From the NCBI GenBank assembly GCA_026989715.1, contig JALSIU010000335.1, positions 1 through 8,543 on the forward strand: a DNA stretch of 8,543 bases, in the 5' to 3' direction. Made by a program: the position numbers and the translations under genes. The notes under the pieces are model-generated. The model was not told the DNA's origin. It ran no database searches and saw only the letters and a list, made by a program, of their open reading frames with translations. Shown here piece after piece: positions 1 to 5,868 of this stretch (position 1 is its first letter; each line of letters opens with the position of its first letter). Source of the DNA: Methylomonas sp. Its GTDB lineage: Bacteria; Pseudomonadota; Gammaproteobacteria; Methylococcales; Methylomonadaceae.

Positions 1-600
1 CTCTGCCCCCATCACTAAAGCTAAGGGCATATTCACATCCATTGCATAAATATCTTGATCCGCTTCACCTGCAGCCCCTGCAATCCAAATTCCCTGCTCT
101 TTTAACCATACAATGGTACGACTTAAATTGGTGACTTGATAAACAGGTACCGTCTCTGCCGCGCCACTAGCCACCTTACACACCGCCGGCGTAATCCCGA
201 CAGCTTGGTCTTTAGTAACAATAATACCTTGCACACCTGCCGCATCAGCGGTTCTTAAACAGGCACCCAAATTATGGGGGTCTTGCACATGGTCTAAAAT
301 CAACCAAAATGGCATTTGAGCACTACTTGTCACAACTGACTTAAGCTCACTCTCCGAATGTACCGTAGGCATTTCCACTTCTAAAACGATACCTTGATGA
401 TTGCCACCCTTAGCCAAGTTATCCAGTTTTTTACGATCCGCTTTTTCAATGCTGATATTGCGTTTCTGCAACCCTTTCACCAAAGATAGTAAGCGTTCAT
501 CTTGACGTTTTTGATCCACCCAAGCCTGGTTAATTTTTTTAGGTGAATAATCCAATGCCGACTGCGCCGCATGCACACCAAAAACTTTTGCTAAACTCAT
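1..600 (-). CDS. rlmB: 23S rRNA (guanosine-2'-O-)-methyltransferase RlmB, C-terminus cut by the window edge
   Basis: RlmB is a SpoU/TrmH-family (SPOUT, trefoil-knot) enzyme that methylates the 2'-O of G2251 in the 23S rRNA P loop using S-adenosylmethionine. The 200 visible residues begin MSLAKVFGVHAAQSAL. They cover the N-terminal RNA-binding domain (about 1-90), with the family NHQGIV stretch near residue 67. SpoU motif 1 follows at about 102-121 (DPHNLGACLRTADAAG), with the conserved N110 and R116. A GAAETVPV segment follows, then LALVMGAE at the edge, which is where the knot begins. About 45 residues are missing, including the remaining SAM-binding motifs, compared with the roughly 245 usual for the family. 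The ATG (598-600) overlaps the rnr stop as ATGA. An AAGGG ribosome site (about 607-611) lies 6 nt upstream, inside the rnr tail. The rnr-rlmB order is common in gammaproteobacteria and implies one transcript with coupled translation. The identification is firm. Confidence 0.96.
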   Translation of the reverse strand, partial: MSLAKVFGVHAAQSALDYSPKKINQAWVDQKRQDERLLSLVKGLQKRNISIEKADRKKLDNLAKGGNHQGIVLEVEMPTVHSESELKSVVTSSAQMPFWLILDHVQDPHNLGACLRTADAAGVQGIIVTKDQAVGITPAVCKVASGAAETVPVYQVTNLSRTIVWLKEQGIWIAGAAGEADQDIYAMDVNMPLALVMGAE

Positions 601-2951
601 TTATGTCCCTTTTTATGCACTTTTACCTTTTTCTTTGCCTTGCTGTGCTTATGCTTACTTTTTTTCTCTACTTTACCAGGCTTAGCTTTTTTCTTGACTT
701 TTATTGGAGGAGTATCAGGTTGAATTGGAGTTGTGCGTCGCCGAGCCGGCTTCTGTTGTTGCCCCAATAGGTCAAAGTCAATTTTCTTATCATCCAGATT
801 AACGCCAGCCACAACCACATTAACACTATCACCTAAGCGATAAGTTTTACCGGTACGCTCACCTTTCAATTGATGACTGACTGGGTCAAATTTGAAAAAA
901 TCCTGCCCCAAACCAGTCACATGAACCAAACCTTCCACATATAAATCGGCTAACTCCACAAAAAAACCAAAGCCTGTAACCGCCGAAATAACACCTGCAA
1001 AGGACTCGCCAATTTTATCCTGCATAAATTCACATTTAAGCCAGTTAACCACATCACGCGTTGCCTCATCAGCACGACGCTCATTAGAAGAGCAATGCTC
1101 ACCCAAGGTTGCCATTTCCGGAAAACCACAATAAAAACTCTCAGGTGGTTTACCTTGCAAACAATGCCGAATGGCGCGATGTATCATTAAATCAGGATAA
1201 CGCCGAATAGGAGAGGTAAAATGCGTATAAGCTTCCAAAGCCAAACCAAAATGGCCTTTTTGTTCAGGGCTATAAACTGCCTGAGACATTGAACGCAATA
1301 AAACCGTTTGAATCAAATGCGCATCCGGACGGCCTTTGATTTGATTGGTTAACTGCATATAATCAGCAGGAGTCGGCTTATCACCCCCGCCCATATACAA
1401 CCCCACTTCTCCTAAAAAGGTTTTTAACGCCTTAATTTTATCTTCAGAGGGACCTTCATGAATACGCAATAAGCGCGGCATTTTTTTACGATTCAAAAAA
1501 CGCGCCGCAGCACTATTTGCGGCAATCATAAACTCTTCAATCAATTTATGCGCATCATTGCGTTGCGTAGGAATAATTTTCTCTATTTTACGGTCAGTGC
1601 CAAAAATAATTTGCGTTTCTTGCGTATCAAAATCCATTGCACCACGCAACTCCCTTTGACCACGCATAGCTTGATACAAGGCATACATTTGTTCTAAATG
1701 CGGCACCACTTCCTTATATTTTTTGCGTAACTTCTTATCCCCGTCTTCCAATATAGCGGCTACTTTATTATAAGTGAGCCGCGCATGCGAGCGCATAACC
1801 GCATCAAAAAAACGTGAACGAATAACCTGCCCTTGTTCATTGATAACCATCTCACAGACCATACACAAGCGGTCTTCATTAGGATTAATAGAACAAAGGC
1901 CATTCGATAACACTTCCGGCAACATGGGAATAACTTGCTCAGGAAAATAGACTGAAGTACTACGATTTTTAGCCTCCAAATCCAATGCACTACCAGGCTG
2001 CACATAATGTGACACATCAGCAATCGCGACCAATAGTTTCCAGCCTTTGGGCGTTTTACTGCAAAAAACGGCATCGTCAAAATCACGTGCATCTTCTCCA
2101 TCAATCGTCACTAATGGCACATCACGTAAATCAACTCGCCCTTGTTTAGCCTCCTCGGCAACCTCCTTTTTAAACGACTTGGTTTGTTGCAAAACTTTGT
2201 CAGGCCAGACATTAGGTAATTCATAAGTACGAATGGCAACATCAATTTCCATTCCAGGTGCCATATGCGATCCCAATACTTCTGCAATTTCACCAATCGG
2301 CTGACTGCGCATAGTTGGTTGTTCAATAATGGTTGCTACCACCATTTGACCTTTTTTAGCCCCTTTGGCCTTACCTTTTGGAATCAGAATATTTTGGGTA
2401 ATTTTTTTATTATCAGGCTGCACAAATTGTACGCCATGTTCTTTGACAAAACGACCAACGACTTCTTTAGTATTTCGCTCTAAAACTTCAACAATTTTAC
2501 CTTCACGCCGGCCTTTGCGATCAAAGCCGGACACTCGCACTAAGGCGCGATCATTATGTAATACTCGGCGCATTTCACGCGGCGAAATAAATAAATCATC
2601 ACTGCCATCTTCAGGCTGTAAAAAACCAAAACCATCCGCATAACTTAAAATACGACCCGGCACTAAATCTTGGTTATCAACCAAACAGTATTGTTGGCGG
2701 CGATTAAACAATACTTGGCCATCCCGCTCCATGGCGCGCATACGTCGTCGTAAAGCTTCTAATTGCTCATCCGATGCCAGCGCGAAAGCCTCGGCAATAT
2801 ATTTGCGCCCTACCGGCCGCCCTGTTTTTTCAATCAGCTCTAATATTAGCTCGCGGCTAGGAATAGGCTGTTCATACTTTGCTGCCTCACGTTGGGCATA
2901 TGGATCAATAACGGCACTATAATCTAGGCCATTTTCAGAGTTTTCGCTCAT
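597..2951 (-). CDS. rnr: Ribonuclease R (3'-5' exoribonuclease, RNB family)
   Basis: RNase R is a processive 3'-5' hydrolytic exoribonuclease that degrades structured RNA, defective rRNA and tmRNA-tagged mRNA. The 784 residues show the full family architecture. There is an N-terminal helix-turn-helix-like region (about 30-92), then two cold-shock OB domains (about 95-235, with GRILSYADGFGFLQP and a second GRFVKEHGVQFVQP). The RNB catalytic domain (about 270-600) has its metal-binding signature DGEDARDFDDAV at 284-295. D284, D290, D292 and D293 match the catalytic aspartates of the E. coli enzyme. The HFTSPIRRYPDL hallmark is at 577-588. An S1 domain follows (about 648-729, FAGVISAVTGFGFFVEL). 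The lysine-rich tail (about 751-784) is typical of RNase R and distinguishes it from RNase II. The ATG start has no clear Shine-Dalgarno site. The stop overlaps the rlmB start. The gene is intact. Confidence 0.98.
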   Translation of the reverse strand: MSENSENGLDYSAVIDPYAQREAAKYEQPIPSRELILELIEKTGRPVGRKYIAEAFALASDEQLEALRRRMRAMERDGQVLFNRRQQYCLVDNQDLVPGRILSYADGFGFLQPEDGSDDLFISPREMRRVLHNDRALVRVSGFDRKGRREGKIVEVLERNTKEVVGRFVKEHGVQFVQPDNKKITQNILIPKGKAKGAKKGQMVVATIIEQPTMRSQPIGEIAEVLGSHMAPGMEIDVAIRTYELPNVWPDKVLQQTKSFKKEVAEEAKQGRVDLRDVPLVTIDGEDARDFDDAVFCSKTPKGWKLLVAIADVSHYVQPGSALDLEAKNRSTSVYFPEQVIPMLPEVLSNGLCSINPNEDRLCMVCEMVINEQGQVIRSRFFDAVMRSHARLTYNKVAAILEDGDKKLRKKYKEVVPHLEQMYALYQAMRGQRELRGAMDFDTQETQIIFGTDRKIEKIIPTQRNDAHKLIEEFMIAANSAAARFLNRKKMPRLLRIHEGPSEDKIKALKTFLGEVGLYMGGGDKPTPADYMQLTNQIKGRPDAHLIQTVLLRSMSQAVYSPEQKGHFGLALEAYTHFTSPIRRYPDLMIHRAIRHCLQGKPPESFYCGFPEMATLGEHCSSNERRADEATRDVVNWLKCEFMQDKIGESFAGVISAVTGFGFFVELADLYVEGLVHVTGLGQDFFKFDPVSHQLKGERTGKTYRLGDSVNVVVAGVNLDDKKIDFDLLGQQQKPARRRTTPIQPDTPPIKVKKKAKPGKVEKKSKHKHSKAKKKVKVHKKGHK

Positions 2952-2978
2952 AAATTTAACAATAATATCTCAATAAAG

Positions 2979-2997
2979 TGTATGTAAACGACATACA
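2979..2997. promoter_or_regulatory. Perfect 7-bp inverted repeat upstream of rnr (possible operator or leader hairpin)
   Basis: TGTATGT and ACATACA are separated by 5 bases. The symmetry ends 27 bp before the rnr ATG. If the promoter at 3006-3036 is right, the repeat lies just downstream of the -10 box, about where transcription would start. It could then act as an operator or as a hairpin at the 5' end of the mRNA. No protein is known to me for this site. A dyad of this size can also occur by chance in AT-rich DNA. Confidence 0.3.
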
Positions 2998-3005
2998 TTG
3001 TGTTC

Positions 3006-3036
3006 ATCATAACGCAAGATAGTCACGAAATGGCAA
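3006..3036 (-). promoter_or_regulatory. Candidate sigma70-type promoter for rnr-rlmB
   Basis: Read on the minus strand, TTGCCA (3031-3036) matches 5 of 6 bases of the -35 consensus and TATGAT (3006-3011) matches 5 of 6 of the -10 consensus. The spacer is 19 bp, longer than the usual 17, which weakens the call. The -10 box is 54 bp upstream of the rnr ATG. The assignment rests on the sequence match alone. Confidence 0.35.
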
Positions 3037-3121
3037 AAGTTTTCTGTAAATATACTTAAAAAATAGAGAAATAGCTTATCTTAGCTATTAAATGCATTAA
3101 CAATCTTGCATAATAATCTAG

Positions 3122-3193
3122 TACTTTGCATTATCAGTATGGGGACTCATTATCAACTAGAATTTAATGTACGCTTATATCTGATGCAAAGTA
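3122..3193. repeat. 10-bp perfect inverted repeat spanning 72 bp
   Basis: TACTTTGCAT (3122-3131) is repeated in inverse as ATGCAAAGTA (3184-3193). Allowing a 3-base gap (TAT at 3132-3134), the pairing continues for another CAG/CTG. The 52 bases between the arms show no coding potential. The outer ends begin and finish with TA, which could reflect an AT-rich insertion site, but I see no separate target duplication. It may be a decayed miniature element, a hairpin in a leader RNA, or chance. Confidence 0.4.
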
Positions 3194-3200
3194 AACTTTA

Positions 3201-3207
3201 TAAATAA
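3201..3207. repeat. Left copy of the 7-bp target-site duplication (TAAATAA)
   Basis: TAAATAA abuts the left end of the miniature element and is identical to 3299-3305. The match is exactly 7 bp, because the next base outward differs. The sequence is AT-rich, so the duplication alone would be weak evidence. Its exact placement at both ends of perfect terminal repeats makes it convincing. Confidence 0.75.
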
Positions 3208-3298
3208 CTGATGTTACGCACCGATTAATATGAATCAATAACTTATATTTTTTGATTTGCTACAACTCGCATTCTATCTGGATTGTGCGTAACATCAG
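3208..3298. mobile_element. 91-bp miniature inverted-repeat transposable element (MITE)
   Basis: The element has perfect 14-bp terminal inverted repeats, CTGATGTTACGCAC at 3208-3221 and GTGCGTAACATCAG at 3285-3298. It is flanked by perfect 7-bp direct repeats (TAAATAA). The 63-bp interior is AT-rich and has no transposase or other gene, so it could move only with a transposase supplied from elsewhere. A weaker internal inverted repeat, AATCAA/TTGATT, lies at 3233-3238 and 3252-3257. The intact ends and duplication suggest a fairly recent insertion. I do not assign it to an IS family, because the parent would have to be found by matching the 14-bp ends. The element sits 41 bp before the ATG of the DHH gene, so it probably affects that gene's 5' region. 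Confidence 0.8.
3252..3280 (+). promoter_or_regulatory. Weak candidate promoter inside the MITE, pointing at the DHH gene
   Basis: TTGATT (3252-3257) and TATCTG (3275-3280) are spaced by 17 bp, the optimal distance. They match only 4 of 6 and 3 of 6 consensus bases. Transcription would start near the right terminal repeat and give a leader of about 50 nt before the ATG at 3340. If active, the element would have donated a promoter to its neighbour. The match is weak and may be chance. Confidence 0.2.
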
Positions 3299-3305
3299 TA
3301 AATAA
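3299..3305. repeat. Right copy of the 7-bp target-site duplication (TAAATAA)
   Basis: This copy is identical to 3201-3207 and directly abuts the right terminal repeat of the miniature element. It lies 34 bp before the ATG of the DHH gene, so the insertion site was just upstream of that gene. Confidence 0.75.
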
Positions 3306-3339
3306 TGCCTGCAATGCACTTGCCATCTCATACCTAACG

Positions 3340-4203
3340 ATGCCCCAAAAAAAACAAAAAAATATTTTAGTACTTTATCATGCCGATTGTATGGATGGCT
3401 TTGCATCGGCTTGGGCTGCTTGGAAAAAACTGGGACACACAGCGCATTATCAAGCGGTACGTCACCATACTCCCTTGCCTCAATTTACTGCGGGCATGAA
3501 ATTATATATTGTTGATTTTTGCTACCCCATCACCGAGTTAGTTAGCGCAGCCACCAAAGCCAGTAAAATTATTGTTTTAGATCATCATATCAGTGCCCAA
3601 AATGATTTTGCAAATTACCGCAAGCGGGCAGATATTCCCACTAATCTGGAGTTTCATTTTATCCAAGAACATAGTGGCTGCCTTATTGCATGGCAATATT
3701 TTCAAGGTGACACCACGCCCCCCATTTTATTGCAACATATTGAAGACCATGATTTATGGCGACACCAAATGCCAGATACAGAGGCTATCTGCAAAGCTCT
3801 ATATTTGCACTTACCTATACATTTTTCCGCCTTTGCAAACCTAAAACTAGGGACATTGCGCCGTGAAGGCAAAATACTGTTAAAGCAACAACAATTAAAT
3901 ATCAGCCGTTTACTCAAAACACGCCATGCGATTAAACTTAAGGATTACACAGGCTTGGCAGTCAATGCGCCCCCCATGTTTGCCAGTGATTTGGGGCATG
4001 CCTTAGCGGAAAAATCCGGCACATTTGGTTTAACTTATTTTTATCACGGCAAACGCCAATGCTATGAGTGTGGCTTACGTTCTATCGGTGAATTTGATGT
4101 ATCTGAATTGGCACGCACTTTAGGTGGTGGTGGCCATAAAAATGCTGCAGGGTTTAGTATAGATAGGACGACTTTTTTAGGCCTCATGTCATTTGATAAT
4201 TAA
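3340..4203 (+). CDS. DHH/DHHA1-family phosphoesterase
   Basis: The 287-residue protein belongs to the DHH superfamily of metal-dependent phosphoesterases, which includes RecJ and the oligoribonuclease/pAp-phosphatase NrnA. The metal motifs are visible: HADCMDG at 14-20, VDF with D59, the signature DHH at 81-83, and EDHD at 135-138. The C-terminal DHHA1 substrate-binding domain carries GGGGHKNAAGF at 262-272. It lacks the extra domains of RecJ. It resembles the stand-alone predicted phosphohydrolases of this superfamily, so the substrate is unknown; short oligonucleotides or nucleotide phosphates are plausible. I chose the ATG at 3340 because it directly precedes the conserved KNILVLYHAD strand. 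The frame stays open upstream to a TTG at 3283 inside the MITE, which would add 19 residues of no visible conservation. No clear Shine-Dalgarno site precedes the ATG. The gene is convergent with the asparaginase-like gene, 4 bp away, with no obvious terminator between them. Confidence 0.88.
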   Translation: MPQKKQKNILVLYHADCMDGFASAWAAWKKLGHTAHYQAVRHHTPLPQFTAGMKLYIVDFCYPITELVSAATKASKIIVLDHHISAQNDFANYRKRADIPTNLEFHFIQEHSGCLIAWQYFQGDTTPPILLQHIEDHDLWRHQMPDTEAICKALYLHLPIHFSAFANLKLGTLRREGKILLKQQQLNISRLLKTRHAIKLKDYTGLAVNAPPMFASDLGHALAEKSGTFGLTYFYHGKRQCYECGLRSIGEFDVSELARTLGGGGHKNAAGFSIDRTTFLGLMSFDN

Positions 4204-4207
4204 GCCA

Positions 4208-4690
4208 TTATTTAACAACAAACTGCCCTATTTTCGTATCTTTACGGACATTATCCCATTTAAATGCCTTGCCATTCATGCTCAAATAAATACCGGCAGG
4301 TAATAATTGTACAGCGGTCACAGCACACCCTAAATTAAATAAGGCATCAGAGCCGCTAATCGTATATGGCAACATCGCCCCGACTAAAACAACACGTTTA
4401 TCAGTCAATTTAGCGGCAAGATACCGTGCCGTCTCTACCATAGTATCCGTCCCATGCGTCACAACAAGTTGTTGTACACCTGTTGCAAGACACGCTTGAT
4501 AAATAGCTTCTCTATCAACTTCTTGCATATCCAAACTATCTTTAAGCATCAGTACCTGCATATCAATATCAAGTGTACACCGCGCTTGCTGTAACATTTG
4601 CGGAATATGCGTTTGCAAAAAAACCAGCTCACCACTGAGTTCATTGTATTGCTTATCAATAGTACCGCCGGTAATAATCAGCTTAATCAT
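4208..4690 (-). CDS. Single-domain asparaginase-like protein
   Basis: The 160 residues correspond to the N-terminal domain of bacterial L-asparaginases, which hydrolyse asparagine to aspartate and ammonia. Visible motifs are TGGTID at 7-12 (nucleophile T10), KDSLDM at 50-55, THGTDTMVETA at 78-88 (T81, D82) and DKRVVLVGAMLP at 97-108 (K98). T10, T81, D82 and K98 match T12, T89, D90 and K162 of E. coli AnsB, so the catalytic set in this domain is kept. The C-terminal domain of the usual 320-350-residue enzymes is absent. That domain completes the active site across the dimer, so activity is uncertain. The protein ends cleanly (GQFVVK) before a TAA, and no remnant of the missing domain remains before the DHH gene. 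It therefore looks like a short family form rather than a fresh truncation. The ATG overlaps the upstream gene's stop (ATGA) and has no good ribosome site of its own, which suggests coupled translation. Confidence 0.85.
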   Translation of the reverse strand: MIKLIITGGTIDKQYNELSGELVFLQTHIPQMLQQARCTLDIDMQVLMLKDSLDMQEVDREAIYQACLATGVQQLVVTHGTDTMVETARYLAAKLTDKRVVLVGAMLPYTISGSDALFNLGCAVTAVQLLPAGIYLSMNGKAFKWDNVRKDTKIGQFVVK

Positions 4691-5004
4691 TGTAATTTTT
4701 GCAACCTAGCTGTAGCCGCCGCAGCTATCTCAGCCTCGCTTTTATCAATGATGCGTTGCAGCACGGAAACACTAGATTGCTCCAATAATGCAATGGCGGC
4801 AAGGCGCACCGACGGATAATGCGCTCGTAATGCCGCCAACTCTCTTAAATAAGTACTCGCCTCATGCAACTCATGCAACATTAACTTTTCAGGGTCACCG
4901 GTAAATAATTCACGCAGTAAATCACCATAACGCGCTTGTTCACGCACCAAATCCCGAGGGTCTACTTTAGGAATTTCAGTAGGGTCGCTACAACAATTAC
5001 TCAT
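4687..5004 (-). CDS. Small protein of unknown function with a HEAT-like tail
   Basis: I do not recognise this 105-residue protein. It starts MSNCCSDP, with adjacent cysteines at 4-5, and is otherwise soluble and helix-rich. Residues 63-104 (YPSVRLAAIALLEQ, then an acidic turn and AEIAAAATARLQKL) have the pattern of the short HEAT repeats seen in bacterial proteins, where VRLAAI-type helices alternate with an EIAAAA-type helix. It could therefore serve in protein binding. No signal peptide or membrane segment is seen. The start is well supported: GAGG (5012-5015) lies 7 nt before the ATG. Its stop overlaps the start of the asparaginase-like gene as ATGA, so the two are probably made together and may act together. 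That link is inference from gene order only. Confidence 0.75.
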   Translation of the reverse strand: MSNCCSDPTEIPKVDPRDLVREQARYGDLLRELFTGDPEKLMLHELHEASTYLRELAALRAHYPSVRLAAIALLEQSSVSVLQRIIDKSEAEIAAAATARLQKLQ

Positions 5005-5042
5005 ATTTCAGCCTCGCTCTTAATATCTTAACAGACTCAATA

Positions 5043-5072
5043 TTATTACAAATACACTGAAAGATAAAGCAA
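5043..5072 (-). promoter_or_regulatory. Weak candidate promoter for the small HEAT-like gene and asparaginase-like gene
   Basis: On the minus strand, TTGCTT (5067-5072) and TAATAA (5043-5048) are spaced by 18 bp. The -10 region could equally be read one base later as an extended form (TG-T-AATAAT). The 107-bp spacer 5005-5111 is AT-rich and shows no strong terminator after the upstream gene, so read-through is also possible. Confidence 0.22.
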
Positions 5073-5111
5073 GCCATAACACATTATCTTAACAAGGAAA
5101 CCCTGCTTAAT

Positions 5112-5684
5112 TTATTTTTCATCTGCCTCAGCATTAGTACTGTGACAACCACTGCATTGATTATTCCAAATGGGGTTTTCTCGATCATCTTCATGTAATT
5201 TTACTTTATCTTCAGGGTAAATATGCCAGAAAGATTGATCAATTTTAGCATTAGCGTAACCTTCTTTATTGCCATGTGTGAACGGACACCACCAGTTTTC
5301 AATCACTTTTACCAAATACGCATGCCATTCAAAAAGCCCAACACTAACAGGACAGTACCAAGTGCAGTTCAAAATCCAATAAAGTCTCGTTTTAGCAAGA
5401 CTTAAAGAAAACGTGCCATCCATCGTAATTTGATTTTTCAGGTTATAGCGATGCGTTTCACGTTTGGGTAAAAAATCAAATAAAGTTTTTAAATTATCAG
5501 CCCCTACCATTTTTAAATGGTAATACGATAATAAAGCACTAATCAGCACAAAAGGCCAAGTGAGAATCGGCAAATACACCAACATTAAGCCGATAGCACG
5601 CCGCCACACAGGCAAACTATTATGATTACAACCAATATTGACGCGATGTTCCTCTTTCGTTTGTGATGACTCACAGGCTTTCAT
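5112..5684 (-). CDS. Unrecognised membrane protein with a C-terminal CxxCH haem-type motif
   Basis: I do not recognise this 190-residue protein. A hydrophobic segment at about 31-53 follows WRR (27-29), so by the positive-inside rule the N-terminus is cytoplasmic and the rest would be periplasmic. A second, weaker hydrophobic stretch (about 101-118) contains C107 and C111; if it also spans the membrane, the C-terminus returns to the cytoplasm. The tail has CSGCH at 177-181, the c-type haem attachment pattern, only 9 residues from the end. C133 lies in a WWCPFTHG stretch. There is no room after CSGCH for the usual cytochrome c fold, so the protein could be a monohaem protein with its ligand upstream, a metal-binding tail, or a chance match. 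The start is strongly supported by AGAGGAG 6 nt upstream. It stands apart from its neighbours, with 107 bp and 184 bp gaps, so it may be a single-gene unit. Confidence 0.75.
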   Translation of the reverse strand: MKACESSQTKEEHRVNIGCNHNSLPVWRRAIGLMLVYLPILTWPFVLISALLSYYHLKMVGADNLKTLFDFLPKRETHRYNLKNQITMDGTFSLSLAKTRLYWILNCTWYCPVSVGLFEWHAYLVKVIENWWCPFTHGNKEGYANAKIDQSFWHIYPEDKVKLHEDDRENPIWNNQCSGCHSTNAEADEK

Positions 5685-5690
5685 TTTTTA

Positions 5691-5697
5691 CTCCTCT
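5691..5697 (-). promoter_or_regulatory. Strong ribosome binding site (AGAGGAG) for the CxxCH membrane protein
   Basis: AGAGGAG lies 6 nt upstream of the ATG at 5682-5684. It is among the strongest Shine-Dalgarno sites in the window and supports this small unrecognised gene as truly translated. Confidence 0.75.
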
Positions 5698-5807
5698 AGT
5701 AAATTTATTTATTCTTATTATTTTACCGAAAATACATAACAGATTACGCCACCATAACAATTGGCAAGCATACTCAATATTAATTTTTAAATGCATTTCC
5801 GAGAATG

Positions 5808-5852
5808 GGTACCAAAGTACCTTTACGACATCCCCACGCGAAAACGTAGGGA
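5808..5852 (-). other. Two small stem-loops downstream of pgl
   Basis: Read from the pgl stop on the minus strand, the first hairpin is CCCTACG (5845-5851) pairing with CGTGGGG (5832-5838) around a 6-nt loop. One G-U pair forms only in minus-strand RNA, and an outer T-A pair (5831/5852) extends the stem. The second is GGTAC/GTACC (5808-5812 and 5817-5821) with a 4-nt loop. Neither is followed by a U tract, so they are not classic intrinsic terminators. They could protect the 3' end of the zwf-pgl mRNA or be a degenerate dispersed repeat. The rest of the 5685-5868 spacer is AT-rich with nothing further recognisable. Confidence 0.35.
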
Positions 5853-5868
5853 CGGTTATATTTTTATA

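Larger units (their letters stand above)
2952..3339. other. Gene-free divergent spacer between rnr and the DHH gene
   Basis: This 388-bp AT-rich stretch separates two divergent genes, so promoters for both should lie here unless they are inside the inserted element. It holds a possible rnr promoter (3006-3036), a 7-bp inverted repeat at 2979-2997, and another 7-bp inverted repeat with a 6-nt loop at 3070-3089 (AATAGCT/AGCTATT). It also holds the 8-bp palindrome AATGCATT at 3091-3098, a 72-bp-span inverted repeat at 3122-3193, and the miniature element at 3208-3298. I see no convincing protein gene or tRNA. The density of inverted repeats in one spacer is notable, but short repeats of 7-8 bp are expected by chance in AT-rich DNA. 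Confidence 0.7.

Noticed and set aside
543..770. Plus-strand reading frame opposite the end of rnr and the start of rlmB
   Set aside because: It is antisense to two firmly identified genes. Its hydrophobic appearance comes from reading the lysine-rich RNase R tail backwards.
3305..3337. Ten-codon reading frame ending 2 bp before the DHH ATG (possible leader peptide)
   Set aside because: It has no ribosome site or recognisable attenuator pattern. A frame this short is expected by chance.
3283..3339. TTG start giving the DHH protein 19 extra residues
   Set aside because: The extension is encoded partly by the MITE terminal repeat, has no good ribosome site and shows no family resemblance. The ATG at 3340 leads straight into the conserved first strand.
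4201..4212. Bidirectional terminator between the convergent DHH and asparaginase-like genes
   Set aside because: Only a 5-bp ATAAT/ATTAT stem is visible, which is too weak. The transcripts may simply overlap.
5086..5106. Possible terminator after the CxxCH protein gene
   Set aside because: CAGGG/CCTTG forms only a weak 5-bp stem with one G-U pair and a 3-nt loop, and no U tract follows.
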